A stretch of DNA of 64,000 bases from Ficedula albicollis (taxonomy: Eukaryota > Chordata > Aves > Passeriformes > Muscicapidae): NCBI RefSeq assembly GCF_000247815.1, contig NC_021677.1, forward strand, positions 10,772,803 to 10,836,802. The letters run 5' to 3'. The first letter of the stretch is position 1. Each line of letters begins with the position of its first letter. The notes beneath the pieces were generated by a model. That model did no database searches. It was given only the letters and a program-made list of their open reading frames with translations, and was not told the DNA's origin. The position numbers and the translations under genes are program-made. This document shows, one piece after another, positions 33,894 to 48,200 of this stretch.

Positions 33894-35900
33894 GTACTGG
33901 TGATTCCTTAAGATGAAAGGAAAGGGGATCTGTCCTGGTGTTGAACAATCCCTTTCTGTCCATAGATACGGTACAGGATGGAAGAATTTGGCTCCAAAAT
34001 GGTCTTGCCAAATAAATCCAAGGGCATTTGAGGTGTTTGCTGTGACTCCTCATGAAATTGGTCTCCCTTGCTGAGCTGGTTCAGAAAACTGGGAAGGTTC
34101 TGTGCAGAAGCAACTGGGTAGATATTCCTCGCTGGGCTTTTAAAATTCATGTGTTCTGAACTGCTGGATCCACTTTGGGACAGAGGAAGATCTTAAAGTG
34201 AGATTGCCTGAGATCTTAGGAGCTGTTTCCACACCGTCGGTGCAGCTGTGTGTCTCCTGTGCTGGGATGAGCACTGCTGGACGCTTCCCTTTGGGAAGAG
34301 CACCCATGGCTGCATGCTGGGCTCTGCTGCCCAGGACAAGCTGGGCACTCCCCACCACTGCAGCTCTGGTTTATTTAAATGAAGGCACATCTGGCTGTGC
34401 TGCTGGCTGTGGAAAAGCTGGATCCCATTTCCCATGGCCTCACTCCTCCTTCCTCCCCCTCTCCCGGCTCCTTCCCCCAGAGGAGCACAGCGCTGCCGTA
34501 CGGCACCGCAGTCGCTGCCAGTGGCCAGTTCAGGACAACTGGAAAGGAATTCGAGCCATTACTGGAATTCTAATCTCAGACTCTTCTAGAAAAGAGCTGA
34601 ACAGCTTTTTCCTTGTCCTCTTGGGTCTGGTGCTTGACAGGAAATGAGTTTGAAGGGTTCAGGAGCAGGTCACGGCGCTCGCCTCGCTGCCAGCTGCTCT
34701 GCCGACCTTAGCAGTGTGTTTGCAGAAATCTGATCCACTTGCTTGTTATTAAAGCCTTCTCCCTGAGAAAGGGACTTCCAAAGCCAGGTCCTACCAGACG
34801 TGTTTCCAGAATATTGCATCCTCGCCTCTCTGAATTCTTCTCCACTGACACTTGCTATGACCTAAGACTCCAGCCATGTGAAAAATGCTGTTTTGTAATT
34901 CAAGGCAGAGTGAACAATTGTGTTTGCAGGCATGTTTATGTTTGTCTTTTGCAGCACTTACTTTGTTTGTCCTTTACGTGCCCATCTGTGGGATCTCAAA
35001 GAAGCTCAGCTGGTTCCCCAGTCTTGCATAATTAATAAAATATCTCACAGACTCCATAAAATACCTCAAATCTGGTCTCAAGAAAGCAATTGTAGAGGAT
35101 GGGCTGACTGTTTCCTGTGTAGCAGCTGAGAAGTATATTCCCAAGCACGTTTAAAAATAAAGCAGCCTCCATGCTTCCTTGGAATCCTGTTGGCAAGTCA
35201 GAGTTGCTCAGACTAGCACGAAGTTCAAATGGGCCATGGAGACTGATGGCATGTCCCTCTTTCCTCACTGTGTTTCTGCTTTAGAAATCACTTTCCAAAT
35301 TAAAAATATCGGAGCAGACAGACCAGGACAGCGGGGAAGCTCAACAACAGGGCTGTGCTGGCAGGAATATTGCAAACAAAAAGCAGGAGTAGCAGGAGTG
35401 TTCTTGATCACCTGCTTTGAGAGTGCTGCATCTTCCCAAGAGGACAGTTCTGCAGCTCTGTGTGTCTCCTTGTAGCAGGGCAGGTCTGGGGAATAATCCT
35501 GGCACAGAGCCTCTGCTTCCAACCCAGCAGGCTTGCTTTTCCCCTCCTCTTCCTCCTGCCCAAGAGGGTCAGGTGTTCTTGCAAAAATACTTGAGAAGAT
35601 GGAACTAAACCTTCCCAAAATAGGTAAGACTGACTGGCTATATCACTGCATTTTTAAGCATCTTTTTATTTCTCTCTTATGTCTTTGCTTCTGTAGGAAT
35701 TTGGCTGCCCTGCAGCTCCTGCTGCTTTAATATATTGGTCAGTTTGCACTTCAGTTCAGCTTTCTCAGATGTCCTGGAAAACAAAACGTGTGCAAATCCA
35801 CTGACAAAAAACAGACACATGGAATACACAAATGTACCATTATTTGACTTCTTAGTTCAGCTGGTGAAAAGTCTTCCAGAAATCTTGAACAACAACTGAA

Positions 35901-36000
35901 ATGGGCTAGGAAGCTCCCAAGACCTATCACTCATGGGTAACAACTACTTGATGGACTAGGAAGCTCTCAAGACCTATCACTCATGGGTAACAACTACTTC
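35901..36000. repeat. 50-bp tandem duplication
   Basis: Two 50-bp units differing at three positions: ATGGGCTAGG/ATGGACTAGG, CTCCCAAG/CTCTCAAG and the last base. Non-coding. Confidence 0.93.
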
Positions 36001-39000
36001 AGCCCTAATCATTTGTGGTTTCTGCCCCAGTTTGAAAATTATTGTGCAGGCCAGCCCACTATTAATGCAGAGCTAAATAGTAAACCTGTGATTCAATGGT
36101 GTGATTGCCAGACTTGGTAGCACTGAGCAAAAATAAGATATACTGTTTGCTCCAGCACTACATATGTACAGCACTCTCCAGAATGGAAAAGCCAGGAATT
36201 AATAACAAGTGAGATTCTGACTCTAAGTGTTTCTGGTCTCCTTGTCTTCCTTAGGGCTTCTTAAGAGTCCTGCTGCCTGTCCTTAGCTGCACTGTTTGAG
36301 AGGAGCTACTTAACAGGAGCTCTCACTTAAAGAAAGAGTGGAAACACAGCAAAACTTTTATATTATTTTCTAGTACAGTGACTGCTGTGAATATGGCTGA
36401 GTAGAATGGGTCATGAACAACAATTCAATATTCACAAATAGTGCCTGTGGAAGGAGTTGAAACTCATTGCTCACCATCCTCATGGGATGCAGCCAGGGTT
36501 TTCTGGCTAAGAGCTGGAAAGGGGCAGGGGGAAAGAAACTCACCATATTAAAGCAGCAATAAAACGTGTTAAAGCTCCAACACTCTGCTCCTTTTGCAAG
36601 TTCATCCTTCCCTAAAACCAGAGCCAGTTCTGTGGCTGCCAGTGGAGGAGCTAGAACTCCAGAGTTTTCCATAAGAGCACGTGGGCTCACAAAAAGGGAA
36701 GGGACATTTCAGCTGGAGCACTCGGGTAAAACCTCCAGGCTTCCAGCTCAAACTCCCGTGGGATCCAAGCACTCACTTCCATGGCACAGCTGAGATTTTG
36801 GGGTAGAGGACACGTGGGCACAAAGAATCACTTGTCTCGTGGATATTTATGAGCTTCTACCCTTTTCTGTGGTGTCACCATTTTTTGGGACACTGTCAGT
36901 GCGTCAGGAGGGGTGTGTTTGCAATGTGCATGATGAGAAGATTTTGGGCAGTGTGGGTAGGGATTAGGCACCCTGAGAGTGGAATAAGTGTACACATGGC
37001 ATGCCTCAAGAAACCAGCTCTGTAAATTGTTTTTCTGGATGAGATGGAACCTGAGAACAACCCTAGCAGCAGGAGTCAGTATTAACTTTAGAGTTAGAAC
37101 AGAACATGGAATTTTTTTCTTTTTTTTTCCCGTTTTTATAATTGCTGAAAGGGACCATAGTTGAGATAGGCCTAATTAAATTATCTCCTTCTAGAGCCAT
37201 CACTCTTTCTACGACCTGTTTTGAGTAGAGACATGGGAGGTGGTTTGTGCACCACATTCATTATGAATATTTTAGGTTATGAAGAAATGAACACGTCTGT
37301 TAGTCCAGCAGTGATGGAATTGTACAATATCTCTGCTGTGGGGCTGGATGTACCTGGAAGAGCACCTGTTCCAAAGAAGATAAATGTTTCTTTTCCAAAA
37401 TAACATAATCATCAAGATTATCTTAATTAATTTTGATGACAACAAGAAGTTAGTTGAGTCCTGGAAAGGTTAAAGCCAGGAATGATTGCCAGGGAGCTTC
37501 AGAGCACAGGCAGCCACTGACCCAGGGAAGTCACCTGCATGAGCTGCTGAACATTTCTTCACTGCACACAGTGTGGCTTTGGGGGATTCTTTTGCTTATG
37601 ATTTTGTGGGTTTGTTTTCTTTAGGAAGAACTTTCCATTTTACCATAATGGAAGCTGAGAAATCAGTGTTTTTCTTGACTTGGCCTTTGTTTCAGAAAGT
37701 TCCTATCAGAAGAGAAACCACAAAGCAAACCAAAAACATGACCCAAAAGATAATGGCTGCAAGAACCATTAATTTCCCCCTTCTGGACAGAGGCCTGAAT
37801 AAAAACTTGCTTGTAAAGTCAGAATTTCAGGGGAAACTCCAACTTGAAGAGTCATCATTGACTTGCAAGCCAAACGACTGTAAATGATGAATTAAGAGCA
37901 GTTTAAGTCAAATCTGCACTTGGATTCTCCTGTTTTTGTCATGTGCTACCAGCTTTTCACCTTTGCAGGTTTTCCTCACTGGTGTAAAAGAAAAAACACA
38001 AAAATTCAAGGAAAGAATGAGCCTGACTGCACACAGTGAAAGTTCAAATGTGCAGGTTCACTGGGCTGGAGAGAAGGAGCAGAGAGCAACACTATTTTCT
38101 TTCATCACCTCTAGTCAGCCTGGGCATGCTAGCAGTAAATGGATGGGAAAAATGTTGAAAACAAAAGTTCTTTTCTTAAATTGATGCTATTCACAGCAAT
38201 TCACCTTCCTGTGCTGTGGCTAGATGCATTGAGTTTTAACTGCCTGATGGGGTCTGTGATTATCTCAAAGAAAAGTGTTGATTGGATATATTTTTCTGAA
38301 ACAAACTTGATTCTTCATACACAGGAATCATCTCATGGGGCCTGACAGAAAAAAAATCCAGTCGACCTGGAGTGGGACTCATTTAATTGAATTCAATAAG
38401 CTCTGGATCAGACTCATGGGGAATGAAGAGTGACTTTCCCCTAATCCCTTAAATTCTTCTCCTCTCCCATTCCAAAGCAATTACAAAACTGGTGAAATGG
38501 AAGGAATGGTTTCTCTTGGTCTCGTGCTCTTCTTCAGTCTTCAGGTTTATTTTAGGGTATAAATTGCCCTAATCATGGAGGTTTTCTTGTTTTTGTCTTG
38601 CAATGTTTAGCTGCAGAAGGCCATGTTTACTGCCTTTCTGCAGCTGCTGTTGTGCTGAGATTGTTTATCTGCACAGTGCCTGTCTGCTGTGGCTTCTTAG
38701 GTATTTCACAATCTGAAAAGCTCCAAACTCTTCAGTAGTTGATAAGAAACCGAAGCATGATGTTCTCAGAAACAAAATCTATCAGACTGAAAAGGCTGAG
38801 AGTTTTTGGGTTTTTTTCTCCTTTTGGGAAAGCATCTCAGAGGGCCAGCATAATAAAAGCCATTTTTTGTGGCTGTGCTCTCTTGCGGTGCTGCGTGCCC
38901 CACTTCACTGCTGCCAGAGCACAGCTGTGCGCAGCCAGCATTTTGCTGAAGGGTTTGCATGAGGCTGGCAGCAGGATACAGTGGTTTTGTAGAGTTGCAC

Positions 39001-42000
39001 ATCCACAGGCAGTGTGCAGGGAATGCTGCTGCTCTGCAGCCAAAGCAGATTTAGCTGCAGATCACTGCAACCATCCAGCATCGCAGAGTAACCAAAGAAG
39101 TGTTGGGCTCTTGAGGCTTCCCCAGATCCATTGCCACTGCTGTGTAAAGTCCTGGGACTTTACATATTGTACTTTGTGGCATCCAACTGGAAGAAGATGG
39201 AATTTTGAGGCTTGGAGTGAAATTTAAATTCCCATGATTCCTCTTGTCCTCACATCCATCTTGTTTTTTGCAAACGGGCCAGCACCAGTTTAAAAACATT
39301 GGCAAGCCCCGAGATGTTCGTGGTGAGGAGTATAAACAGGCTGTTGCAAGCATGTCTGGAGTCATGCAAAGCTGTCAGGAGCAGGGCAGGAGGGGCAGCC
39401 AGGGAGGAGCCTGGCAGCAGGCAGGCAGGGTGTCACCCCTGACCCTGCCAGCCAGCCCTGCTCCCTGCACTGAGGCCGGTCTGGACAGCCCGGGGTGCTG
39501 GCAGCAGGTTGGGTTTGCAAAACTGGGACTGCAGGTGGGTCAAATCCCTTGTGACCGAGGCCCTCTGCAGGGCTGAACAACCCACGGTGGGTGCCTGTGA
39601 GTCTGTGCATTTGGGAGCAAAAGGGGCTGTTTGAGTCAGATGATTCTGCTGCTCACACCTGGAGCTTTACTTAATCCATAAAGAGGGTCCAGCTGAAGGT
39701 TCACCTGTGTTAAGGCATGGGGGCCTTGAAAAGCCCCTTGTGCCAGACTCCCCCAGCCACTCTTGTGCCTCCTGCAGCCTCTGGCTGCGTCCCCCAGTGC
39801 CACAGCAGAGCAGAGACTCGGTGGTGTGCCTGCTGTCTCCATGTCGGGCACATCACCGAGCTCTGCTGCACAGCTGGTTGTGAAAGGAAGGGCTGCAGCC
39901 CTAAGGGACCTGCGGGGGAGGATGCTGATAGCCTAGAAGGCAGCCTTGCCCTTATCCCAGCCACTAAACACAAGCTGCATGGCTGGGCTGTGGTCATTCC
40001 TGCTCCTGCTCGGAGGATTAGGGCTGCTCATGGAAAAATGTGCCTTGTGCTTTGTTTGGAGCCCATCCTGCCTGTTAAGGTTGTGATGTATGGCCCCCAT
40101 CCTCCCCTAAAGTGTGGCTGGAGTGGTGAACATGCAGAAATGCTTTGTGTGGGGGAGAGTTCAGGCTTTGTACGGAAAGAGGAGATTTCTAACAATAAAC
40201 ACATTTTGTGTGGGAGTGTGGTGAGTTGTTTGTTTGCTTGATTGTTCACGGGTTTTTAAAACAATTTTTGGTGAAAGATCTTAAGTGTGTGTCCTCAGTG
40301 CACGCTGGTCACTGAATGCTTGAGATAAGCTGCGCTGTGGGTAGGATGGAGGGAAAGGGGCTCTCCCAGTGCCTTTGCCAGCCCTCCATGCAGAAATAAA
40401 CACTGATGGGTGGGGTGAGCCCCAGACAAGTGGGGTGGCAGAAGCAGGAGCCTGCAGAGGTGACACAGATGGCATCTGTGGTGTCTCCTAGAGCCTGAGT
40501 CCCTGTCTGGGTCAAGCTCTTCAACCTCTGCAGCAGCTGCATCTGCAAGGCCACTGCTCTGTCCCCTGTTTTCACTTTGGGAACCCTTTCCTCCACTGCT
40601 CTGCCTCTTTATTTGCCTCCTGGGATGCCCTTGTGAGCATTTTGAGCATTTTGGACATGCCGTCATCTCTGGAGCTCTTCTTTTTCCTACGTAGATTGGA
40701 CAAGCATTTGCTTAACGACAATAGCAGCCCTGTCCTTAGTTGCCATGAGTTGTCAGCTGTTGGGGGGAAGGAGAAAATGAGCTATTGTAAGAATGATTCT
40801 TTCATGCCAACTGGAACAAAGAGCTTGGGTTGCTCCCCCTTCCCCCTTTGTTTTAGCTTTCTGGTTCTTCCCAGTCTTGGAGACAGCGAGACATTTTCAA
40901 AATGTTTTTGCCTTTAAAGAATGAGGGTCTACCTTGAGGAGAGGGGTTTGGTAAAATTCAGTGCAGATCAGACTAATGTCTGCATCTGCTCTTACAGAGC
41001 TTGTTGTGACAAAGGCAAAAGAGTTTTGCCTGCAGAGGCACGGTGCTGTTTGTTTGCACAGTGGTACTGGCAGTCCTCACTGAAGCAGGTATCTCTTTTC
41101 CAAAAGGAGGGACAAACAGAGCTTTTGCACAGGAGTGCAGGGACACCACTGGCTCTGAATGGCACTGCCTGTTCTGAGTCACTCAGAGAGAACTGCAGTG
41201 CTGTGCAATTCTCTCCCCTAAATTAGATTTCCTTAAGGTTGCTTTTATTGTTTGGTTCCCTTACCTTTCCCAACAGCTGCAGTCAGCAGGAATTGCACAA
41301 GAGTTAAGTGACCCAACAGCCCAGAGAGAGGTATGCAAAACCCTACTCATGCCTTGAATCATTTGTGTTTTCCCAGTCCCTGGCTGGTTTTTTCCTAATC
41401 CTCAGCTGCAGCTGGAGCTTGTCCTCCTGCCCAGTTACTGCAGGGCTACAACCTTCAGCCAGGTGGCTGTGGAGGGTGGGGGGCAGAGGAAGTGTTAGAA
41501 AGGAGGTGGTGCGAGCAGAACTGGATCTGAGCAAGTGAAGGGCTCATTCTCATCAGTAGGAGGAATCCAGAGGTTGTATCCTGTACTTTTTTCCAGCCTG
41601 GCCTCCCCTTGGAGCAAGTTAGAGATAGCACCTTTAGTTAAAACAGAGGGTGGGGATAGTGCAGATGGACACCTGCAACAAGGCTGCCTTAATGATACAG
41701 CTGGTCAGGCAATGGGAGCTCTGACACAGCTGAAATGTTCCCATTTTCAGCTCTGTGAGCATCCTGCTGCACTGATCAGCACCTCTACCCTGGCTGAACC
41801 TACTGAGGCTGGAGATTTCACTGTTACCTGGGTCCTCTCTGGCTCCCCAGTCACCTGCAGCAGGGACAGAGATGCCCACAAAGGGCTGGGATGGGTTTTA
41901 CTGGAGGAATAGCCCAGTTCAGGGAGCAGGAAGGTTTGGATTGCTGAGCACTGGGGTCACCTGGGGCTCTGTTTCCTGCTGGCACCCTCATCAGGGTGTC

Positions 42001-43482
42001 TGCTTTTGTGAATTTGTTCCTCACAGTGGTTGGTGCCTAGCAAAAATCACACAGGTTTTTGGGGTGGGAACCAGCCTCCAGCTTCACTGCAAGAAACCTG
42101 AACTCCCATCTCCTTGTGCTCAACTGTGAGAAAGCTCATCAGTAGCAGCAGCAGAATTTGAATTCCCAAAGAGCTTTTGGGTGTTTGAGGTGTCTGTTAT
42201 AATTCTTTGGGGTTTGTTTCTATCTAAAGAGAAAGTGCATGGTAAATTACAGCTACAGGTAAGTCCTAAGACACCACAGAGTGTAGGTCATACAGTCTGC
42301 TGATAGAATCCTGGCATGGGGTTATGCAGAGGATTTTCAGAGACTCGTCATAGTTCAGACTTTATCCACTATAGGTTTAGGTCTGATTCCTAAAACTCTA
42401 ACTTGCACATGTCATGCTTTCCCTCCCTGCAGCCTCATTAAATGTATACTTCAGTAAATTGCTTTTTGTTTCTGATACAGTTGACTGACCCCTAGTGCTT
42501 AATGGAATTTACCAGGAGAGCTGGAGCTGCAGTGGGGTGATGGATATCATCAAACTCCGGGTCAGCTTGAGAGATGCATCAAATGTGAACTCCAAATGTG
42601 TGCACATACAGGGGACAAACGGACTCCAGCAATAAAAACAGTTCCCTAATGCCATATGAGTTAGTGTGTCACAAGAGCATTAATCAATAGGTTTACTCCA
42701 GGAATTATTCTGAGGATGAAGGGCAATCCAATCATCAGCAGAAGGATCTTGGTGCTGCCAGAAGCAAAGCTGCAAACAGCACAGGAATTCGAGAAAATGC
42801 ATTCAATGCTGTATTTGTAATGGATTTACATGTTTGTATAACTGCAGAGTGAATTAATTTTATTCCCACTGCTTACAATACAAGGAAATCTGGGAAGATA
42901 ATATTTTCCACTGATGGTCATAATAAATGTGATCTGTATTAAGTAGTTAAAAATTATTCGAGCCAAAATTCCATAAAAATTGGCTAGTCACCTATGGGCA
43001 GTTTTTCCTGAAAACTGGCAAGAAAGTGAGCTCAAGGAGTGTTGATGGAAATCTGCATGTTTATCTATGCTTCTAATGCTGTTGGAAACAGCCAAGAGGT
43101 TTTATACTGGCTTATGTAAAAACATGTAAAATGATGAAACCCTACAGGAAACTGAAATTATTTCCCCACCACCTTTACATTGCTCAAGGCAGCTGCTGTG
43201 CCACCCTCCTCGTTATTGGGGCCAGGGGACACGGCCACTTTGTCACCCCCCTGGGCCAGGGGGGCTCTGCTTGCCCCTGCCCTGCCCTGCCAGCCCCCAG
43301 CACTTGGGAATACCTCCTCAAGGACTTTGGATGCTTTTGGGTTGGGATATTTCTTCCGAACTCCTGGGGGAATTTTTTGGTGTGTCTACAACAAGGTATT
43401 TTTCCCTCGTTTTTTGAGAGGGGGAAGCTTTCAAAACCTTGTGTGTATTTATTTGGATATATAATCAAAAGTATCTCTTTAG

Positions 43483-43515
<33 letters not shown>

Positions 43516-44308
43516 CATATATACACACACATATATATATATTTAGAGCAACACGTAGCTGTAAAATAAAGATATCTGTGACCACAGATATTTAGAGATG
43601 AAGCTGAAGCCAAATCTACCTTTTGAGCCCCAGACTGCCCCTGTGCCTTTGCAGTCATCAGCCAGGCAGCAGAGGCAGCTGCAGAGATAAGAGCCAGGGT
43701 GATGAAACCCTCCTGATGTGACTCCCAGCACTTCTGCTCCAGATCTGAGCCTGGTGGCACAGGCCAGTGTGCAGCAGCAGGGCAGATAGCTGAACCACTC
43801 CAGCAATCACAGCTGAGCCCTGCAGAATGGAAGGGCTGAGTCACATGAGGGAGATGAAAGCCAGCGCTAAGTGCTGTGATTATTCTATCAAAACGAGTGC
43901 TATAAACATGCAGCTCAAAAAAATAAAAATATATCCCCAGCTAAACAATGCCATCAGGTGACACTAACTGGTGACACTTTCTAATCTGGGATTCTGAGCT
44001 AGCTGGCTCTGTGTAAGCTTTGCCCTCCTCTGCAGGAAAATCTGTCACCAGACACTGGCTGTCCCCTCCAGAGAGCTCCAGAGCAGGAAAGGAGAGGTTT
44101 TTCTCACACCACCAGGAGACCAGGAGAGTTAAACCCTAAAAAGTCCTTTTAAATGTCAGGATGATGTAAGGTACCTGCATCCCACCCTTCTTGGGTGTTC
44201 TTGGCTCCACTGTCCTTGACCCCAGTAATTCCAGCGCTATTTGTTTGAAGTAATTCTGGTTTTGCTGCTGCATGTCCCTGTGAATAAAAAACAATGTTTC
44301 TATTGGCA
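36001..44308. other. Intergenic, no gene supported
   Basis: An 8.3-kb stretch without a supportable gene. GC content rises around 39350-40650 and 43200-43320, giving long overlapping open frames on both strands. One of these (39717-40241, +) contains a CCHC-spaced motif and is discussed as a finding. The AT/CA microsatellite at 43483 is listed separately. Confidence 0.5.
43483..43542. repeat. (AT)n/(CA)n compound microsatellite
   Basis: An (AT)13 run, then alternating CACACA and TATATA blocks. The alternating purine-pyrimidine sequence is prone to length variation. Confidence 0.95.
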
Positions 44309-45278
44309 GCAGTCAGCTCTCCATCCACCCATGTCTCCTCCTCAAGCACAATAAAAGCGCAGAACAGGCTCCCAGCCCCTGACCTTTGCAGTGAGTGTGC
44401 ACTTTGTCACCCAAGTGGGCTGGGAGCAGCATTCCATCCTTGGGGTGTGCATGTGTCCATGCCAATGGCAGAAGGAGCAGGGCTTGTGTCTGGGCTTTGG
44501 AGGCACCTCAGGATCCGGATTTGGAGGTTTGGTTGATGCCACTTGTAAATCCAGCTCCAACTTCTGTAACTTGGGAGCTGACTGTGTGAAGTCACTGGGA
44601 GCTCTGCCATGCTTATTTGGGCATGACAGCTTCACACTCATAATTTCCTGGGTTTGAGATTCAGTGTTTCTGTCCCAACCAACTTTAAGTAGGGAGAAGC
44701 AGATTGTTAATAAGGTTAGCTCTCCAGGGCTCGGTGTTTTTGTCTTTGCATGTTGCCATTTCTGGGAACTCCACGCTGCAAAGCTGTGGACCAGCAGCCA
44801 GCTCTCCATCCACCCATGTCTCCTCCTCAAGCACAATAAAAGCGCAGAACAGGCTCCCAGCCCCTGACCTTTGCAGTGAGTGTGCACTTTGTCACCCAAG
44901 TGGGCTGGGAGCAGCATTCCATCCTTGGGGTGTGCATGTGTCCATGCCAATGGCAGAAGGAGCAGGGCTTGTGTCTGGGCTTTGGAGGCACCTCAGGATC
45001 CGGATTTGGAGGTTTGGTTGATGCCACTTGTAAATCCAGCTCCAACTTCTGTAACTTGGGAGCTGACTGTGTGAAGTCACTGGGAGCTCTGCCATGCTTA
45101 TTTGGGCATGACAGCTTCACACTCATAATTTCCTGGGTTTGAGATTCAGTGTTTCTGTCCCAACCAACTTTAAGTAGGGAGAAGCAGATTGTTAATAAGG
45201 TTAGCTCTCCAGGGCTCGGTGTTTTTGTCTTTGCATGTTGCCATTTCTGGGAACTCCACGCTGCAAAGCTGTGGACCA
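44309..45278. repeat. Perfect tandem duplication, period 485 bp
   Basis: Copy 1 is 44309-44793 and copy 2 is 44794-45278. I see no internal difference apart from one base near the left edge (GCAGT/GCAGC). Unlike the two larger duplications, the junction carries no extra partial unit. It contains no supported gene, so open frames inside are simply doubled. Confidence 0.95.
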
Positions 45279-48200
45279 AAGGTCTTCTCAGGTTTTAAAA
45301 AGCTAGAAGGGCTCCTGCAAGTCTGTGGGAGGCATCTTTCTGGCATCCTCATGTGCTTGGCTGCAGTCTTCAAGCCTCCTGGGAGATGAGTGAGAATCCA
45401 GCCTTCTGCATGCAGTGTCAGAATGCCTGCTAGCTTTAAAGTTCAGGGGTTTTTAAATGCCCAAAATGTTTTCTGCTCAAGAAGAATGAATCTCCCAAGA
45501 AGGATGCCTGCTGCAGATGAGAGGACTGCACTTCCCCTAAGCTCCTCCAGAGTTTGGTGGAAGTTCCTTGCTACATCTGTAAGCACACCCTATCAAGTCC
45601 TGAGTTAAAAGAAAATGTATCTGAGATCAGATTTCAGGACCATTTGTTCACTAGAATTTGTTTACGCTTCACTGAAATGTTGGCTCGCTAAATTCATAAC
45701 ATCTGCTGATGCCACTGGCTGCAAAAGGTAGAAGCTGTCACTTACTAGGGGTGTGAACAGACATGTTGGATGACTTTGTGGGATGCCTAGTTTATTTTTC
45801 TTTGGTGCTGCTCAACAGACGTGGTTTTCATCTTGCAATGCTCCTAGAACCAAAAGCAAGCCCAGCCCTGCATCTCCCTCACTCCTCCCTCCTGGCTAAA
45901 AATGGAAGCGTGGTGCTGCTCTTCACAGGGGAGCACAGGCACTAAAGGTCCTCTGGGACTGAGTGTCTGTCCCATGGCATCTTCAATTCCAAGCCCTGGT
46001 TTCCTTTTCCTAGCTGGGATAGTCCCAGTCCACACTGGAGTAGCTCCTTCTTGGTCCATGACCAAGATAATTATCTTCTGATGTGAGATTCTTTCTTGGC
46101 CTGTGCCCTGTACATAAATTATTATTATTCCAGAACAGAAAAGTATGTATGAAGTATATACCCCTATAGTGTATATAAAAATATATATATACCTGAACGG
46201 AGAAGTGGTGCTGCTGTTTGCAAGTGAAATGAAGTGAGGCTGGAGGAATTGCTTTGTTGTTGTATGCTCACCTGGCTCTTGTTTTTTCCTGGGTCTCTTT
46301 TTTTTTCCCCTCTCCCTAAGAAAGGCAGTGAGAGCCTACATTAGAGAAAAGAACCCTCTGAACTTGTTGTCAGGGTCACATAGTGGTTACATGATAAAAA
46401 AGGAATGTATATCCTTGAGCAGACCATGACTTGCTTGACCTGGTGAAATGTTAGGGCCTGTGATCCCACGAGAATCAGACAAACTGTGGAGTTTGGACTT
46501 TTTCCTATGCATCCACATTGTTTTGGTCAGATGCTCCCTTCACAGTGCTGTTGCTTGTATGTGATCCTGCACAAATTCCTACACTTCTCTAGCTCTTCAC
46601 TCTTCTGCTGGGTGAAATACAGAAAAGGTTCATTTATTCCTGCCTCACAGGGTTGAAGAGTGGCTGCTTTGCAGTGTGTGTGTGATGCCCTGATGAAAGC
46701 TGTCGTGTAAACTCAGATAGTGCAGCATGCCCACACTGGAAAGCATGCAGCCTGGAGAGCTACACACGCTTTCTTCTCACTTGCAGAGAAGACAAGTCTT
46801 TCAACGTGTTTTGGTTTTGGATTTTGATCTTTAACCTCGATACTTATGATGGCTGGAAGAGGGAGAGGCTTGGCAAGTGTCGTTCTGGTCGAGATTATCC
46901 AGACCAGGAGCAGTGGAGCAGCTGGGGGGGATCCCAGCTCTCTGCTGCACAGCACACCTAGCCCAAGAGCAAAGCCTGTGTCATGTCAACAGGACAAGAT
47001 CTGCCTCCTCTTGGCAGCAAAGTCTGTAACTCTAAACTTGCTTTCTTGCTGTTCTTTCTCAGCACTGCTGGTGTTTTCTTCACCTTCCTATGACAGTTCT
47101 CTTCTCCAGGCACAAGGGGGTCACCACCGTGTTCTCTTAACAAACTGGAGATGAGGAAGTGATGCTAAAAGTTCATCCTTTAGGGGAGAAAATGTGGAGA
47201 CATTTTGGGGTTTTGTTTTGACCTCAATTTGCCAAGGTGTAGCAACTACATGGAGGGTTTTATTTTCATTTGTTCCATCCCCTGGTTTCGTCATTTTGGA
47301 AATGTAAACAATGCACAGAGTATCTTGTTGCAACACCTTCCAATAAGGGCAGCATAAAATCACCCTGGCTACGTGACTCTCTTAGGTCCCTGTTGCCTGT
47401 AATATTCCTTCTGATGAAGTAATTCAAAAATGTGTGGGCAAAGCAAGAGGTTCCTGGTCTCTCCTGATGCCATAGTGGCATCTGCTGTAAGAAAGGCTGA
47501 GCCTTGGCCCCTTTCTGCAGAGGTCACCTGCACTCCTGCAGCTGGAATGTCAATATGGACTGATCTGTAGCTGATCTATAGCTGTATATAACAGAGCTGA
47601 TGCCTTTGTAACATTTGGGAAGGGCTGCTCTGCTCCTTGGCTTGCCCCAGGGTAGGGACAGGCAGGGTCCATCCCTCCCAGGCTGGCTCCTGGATGTGCA
47701 GAGGGATGGTCCCCAGGCCTGCTGTCAATGATTCACACCTCCATCCCCCAAAAGCTCTTCCCTGGGGAGGTTCTGCATGTGTCTGAGCAATTTCCTGGGC
47801 AGAGCCCTTCAGCTGTAAATCTGGCACTTTTTCTTTGCACCAACAGTGCTACAGTCATAAACAAGTGACAGTTCTCACAATTGATGCCAGCGCATGACTG
47901 GCCTCCTTCAGTCTAAAATAAGTAATTCCATGGTCTTGTGAGGGTGAATATGAGGAAAGAGATTCCGAAATACTAAGTACTTGAGGGGATTAGCAAAAAA
48001 ATGCAAACGTTTGTCTTTCAGGTTAATAGCCCGTGTGGATGCTGTCATTCTGCCCCTGGGAACCTGTGGGTTGGCATCAAGGCTGTCTCTGAGCGTGCTG
48101 AGAGCAGTTAAAGCATTATTAATGTGGGCCACATTCCATGGATGTGCAGCTCTGAGGTGCTGAGGACACCCTTGTTCAAATCCTGGCAGATCATCACAAG

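Larger units (their letters stand above)
32130..35900. other. Intergenic with microsatellites, no gene seen
   Basis: Contains the TGAT and TAAA microsatellites listed separately. A locally GC-richer patch around 34200-34720 has scattered CpGs but no CpG island. Open frames there overlap on both strands, which is typical of GC-rich non-coding DNA. Confidence 0.55.

Noticed and set aside
40295..40666. 123-codon minus-strand frame with Cys/His clusters (HHRCHLCHLC)
   Set aside because: The spacing fits no zinc-finger class, and alternative frames overlap fully. It arises from GATGGCA/CAGATG-type DNA repeats.
44342..45279. 202- and 150-codon minus-strand open frames sharing the same C-terminus
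   Set aside because: They are the same sequence counted twice because of the 485-bp duplication. No domain.
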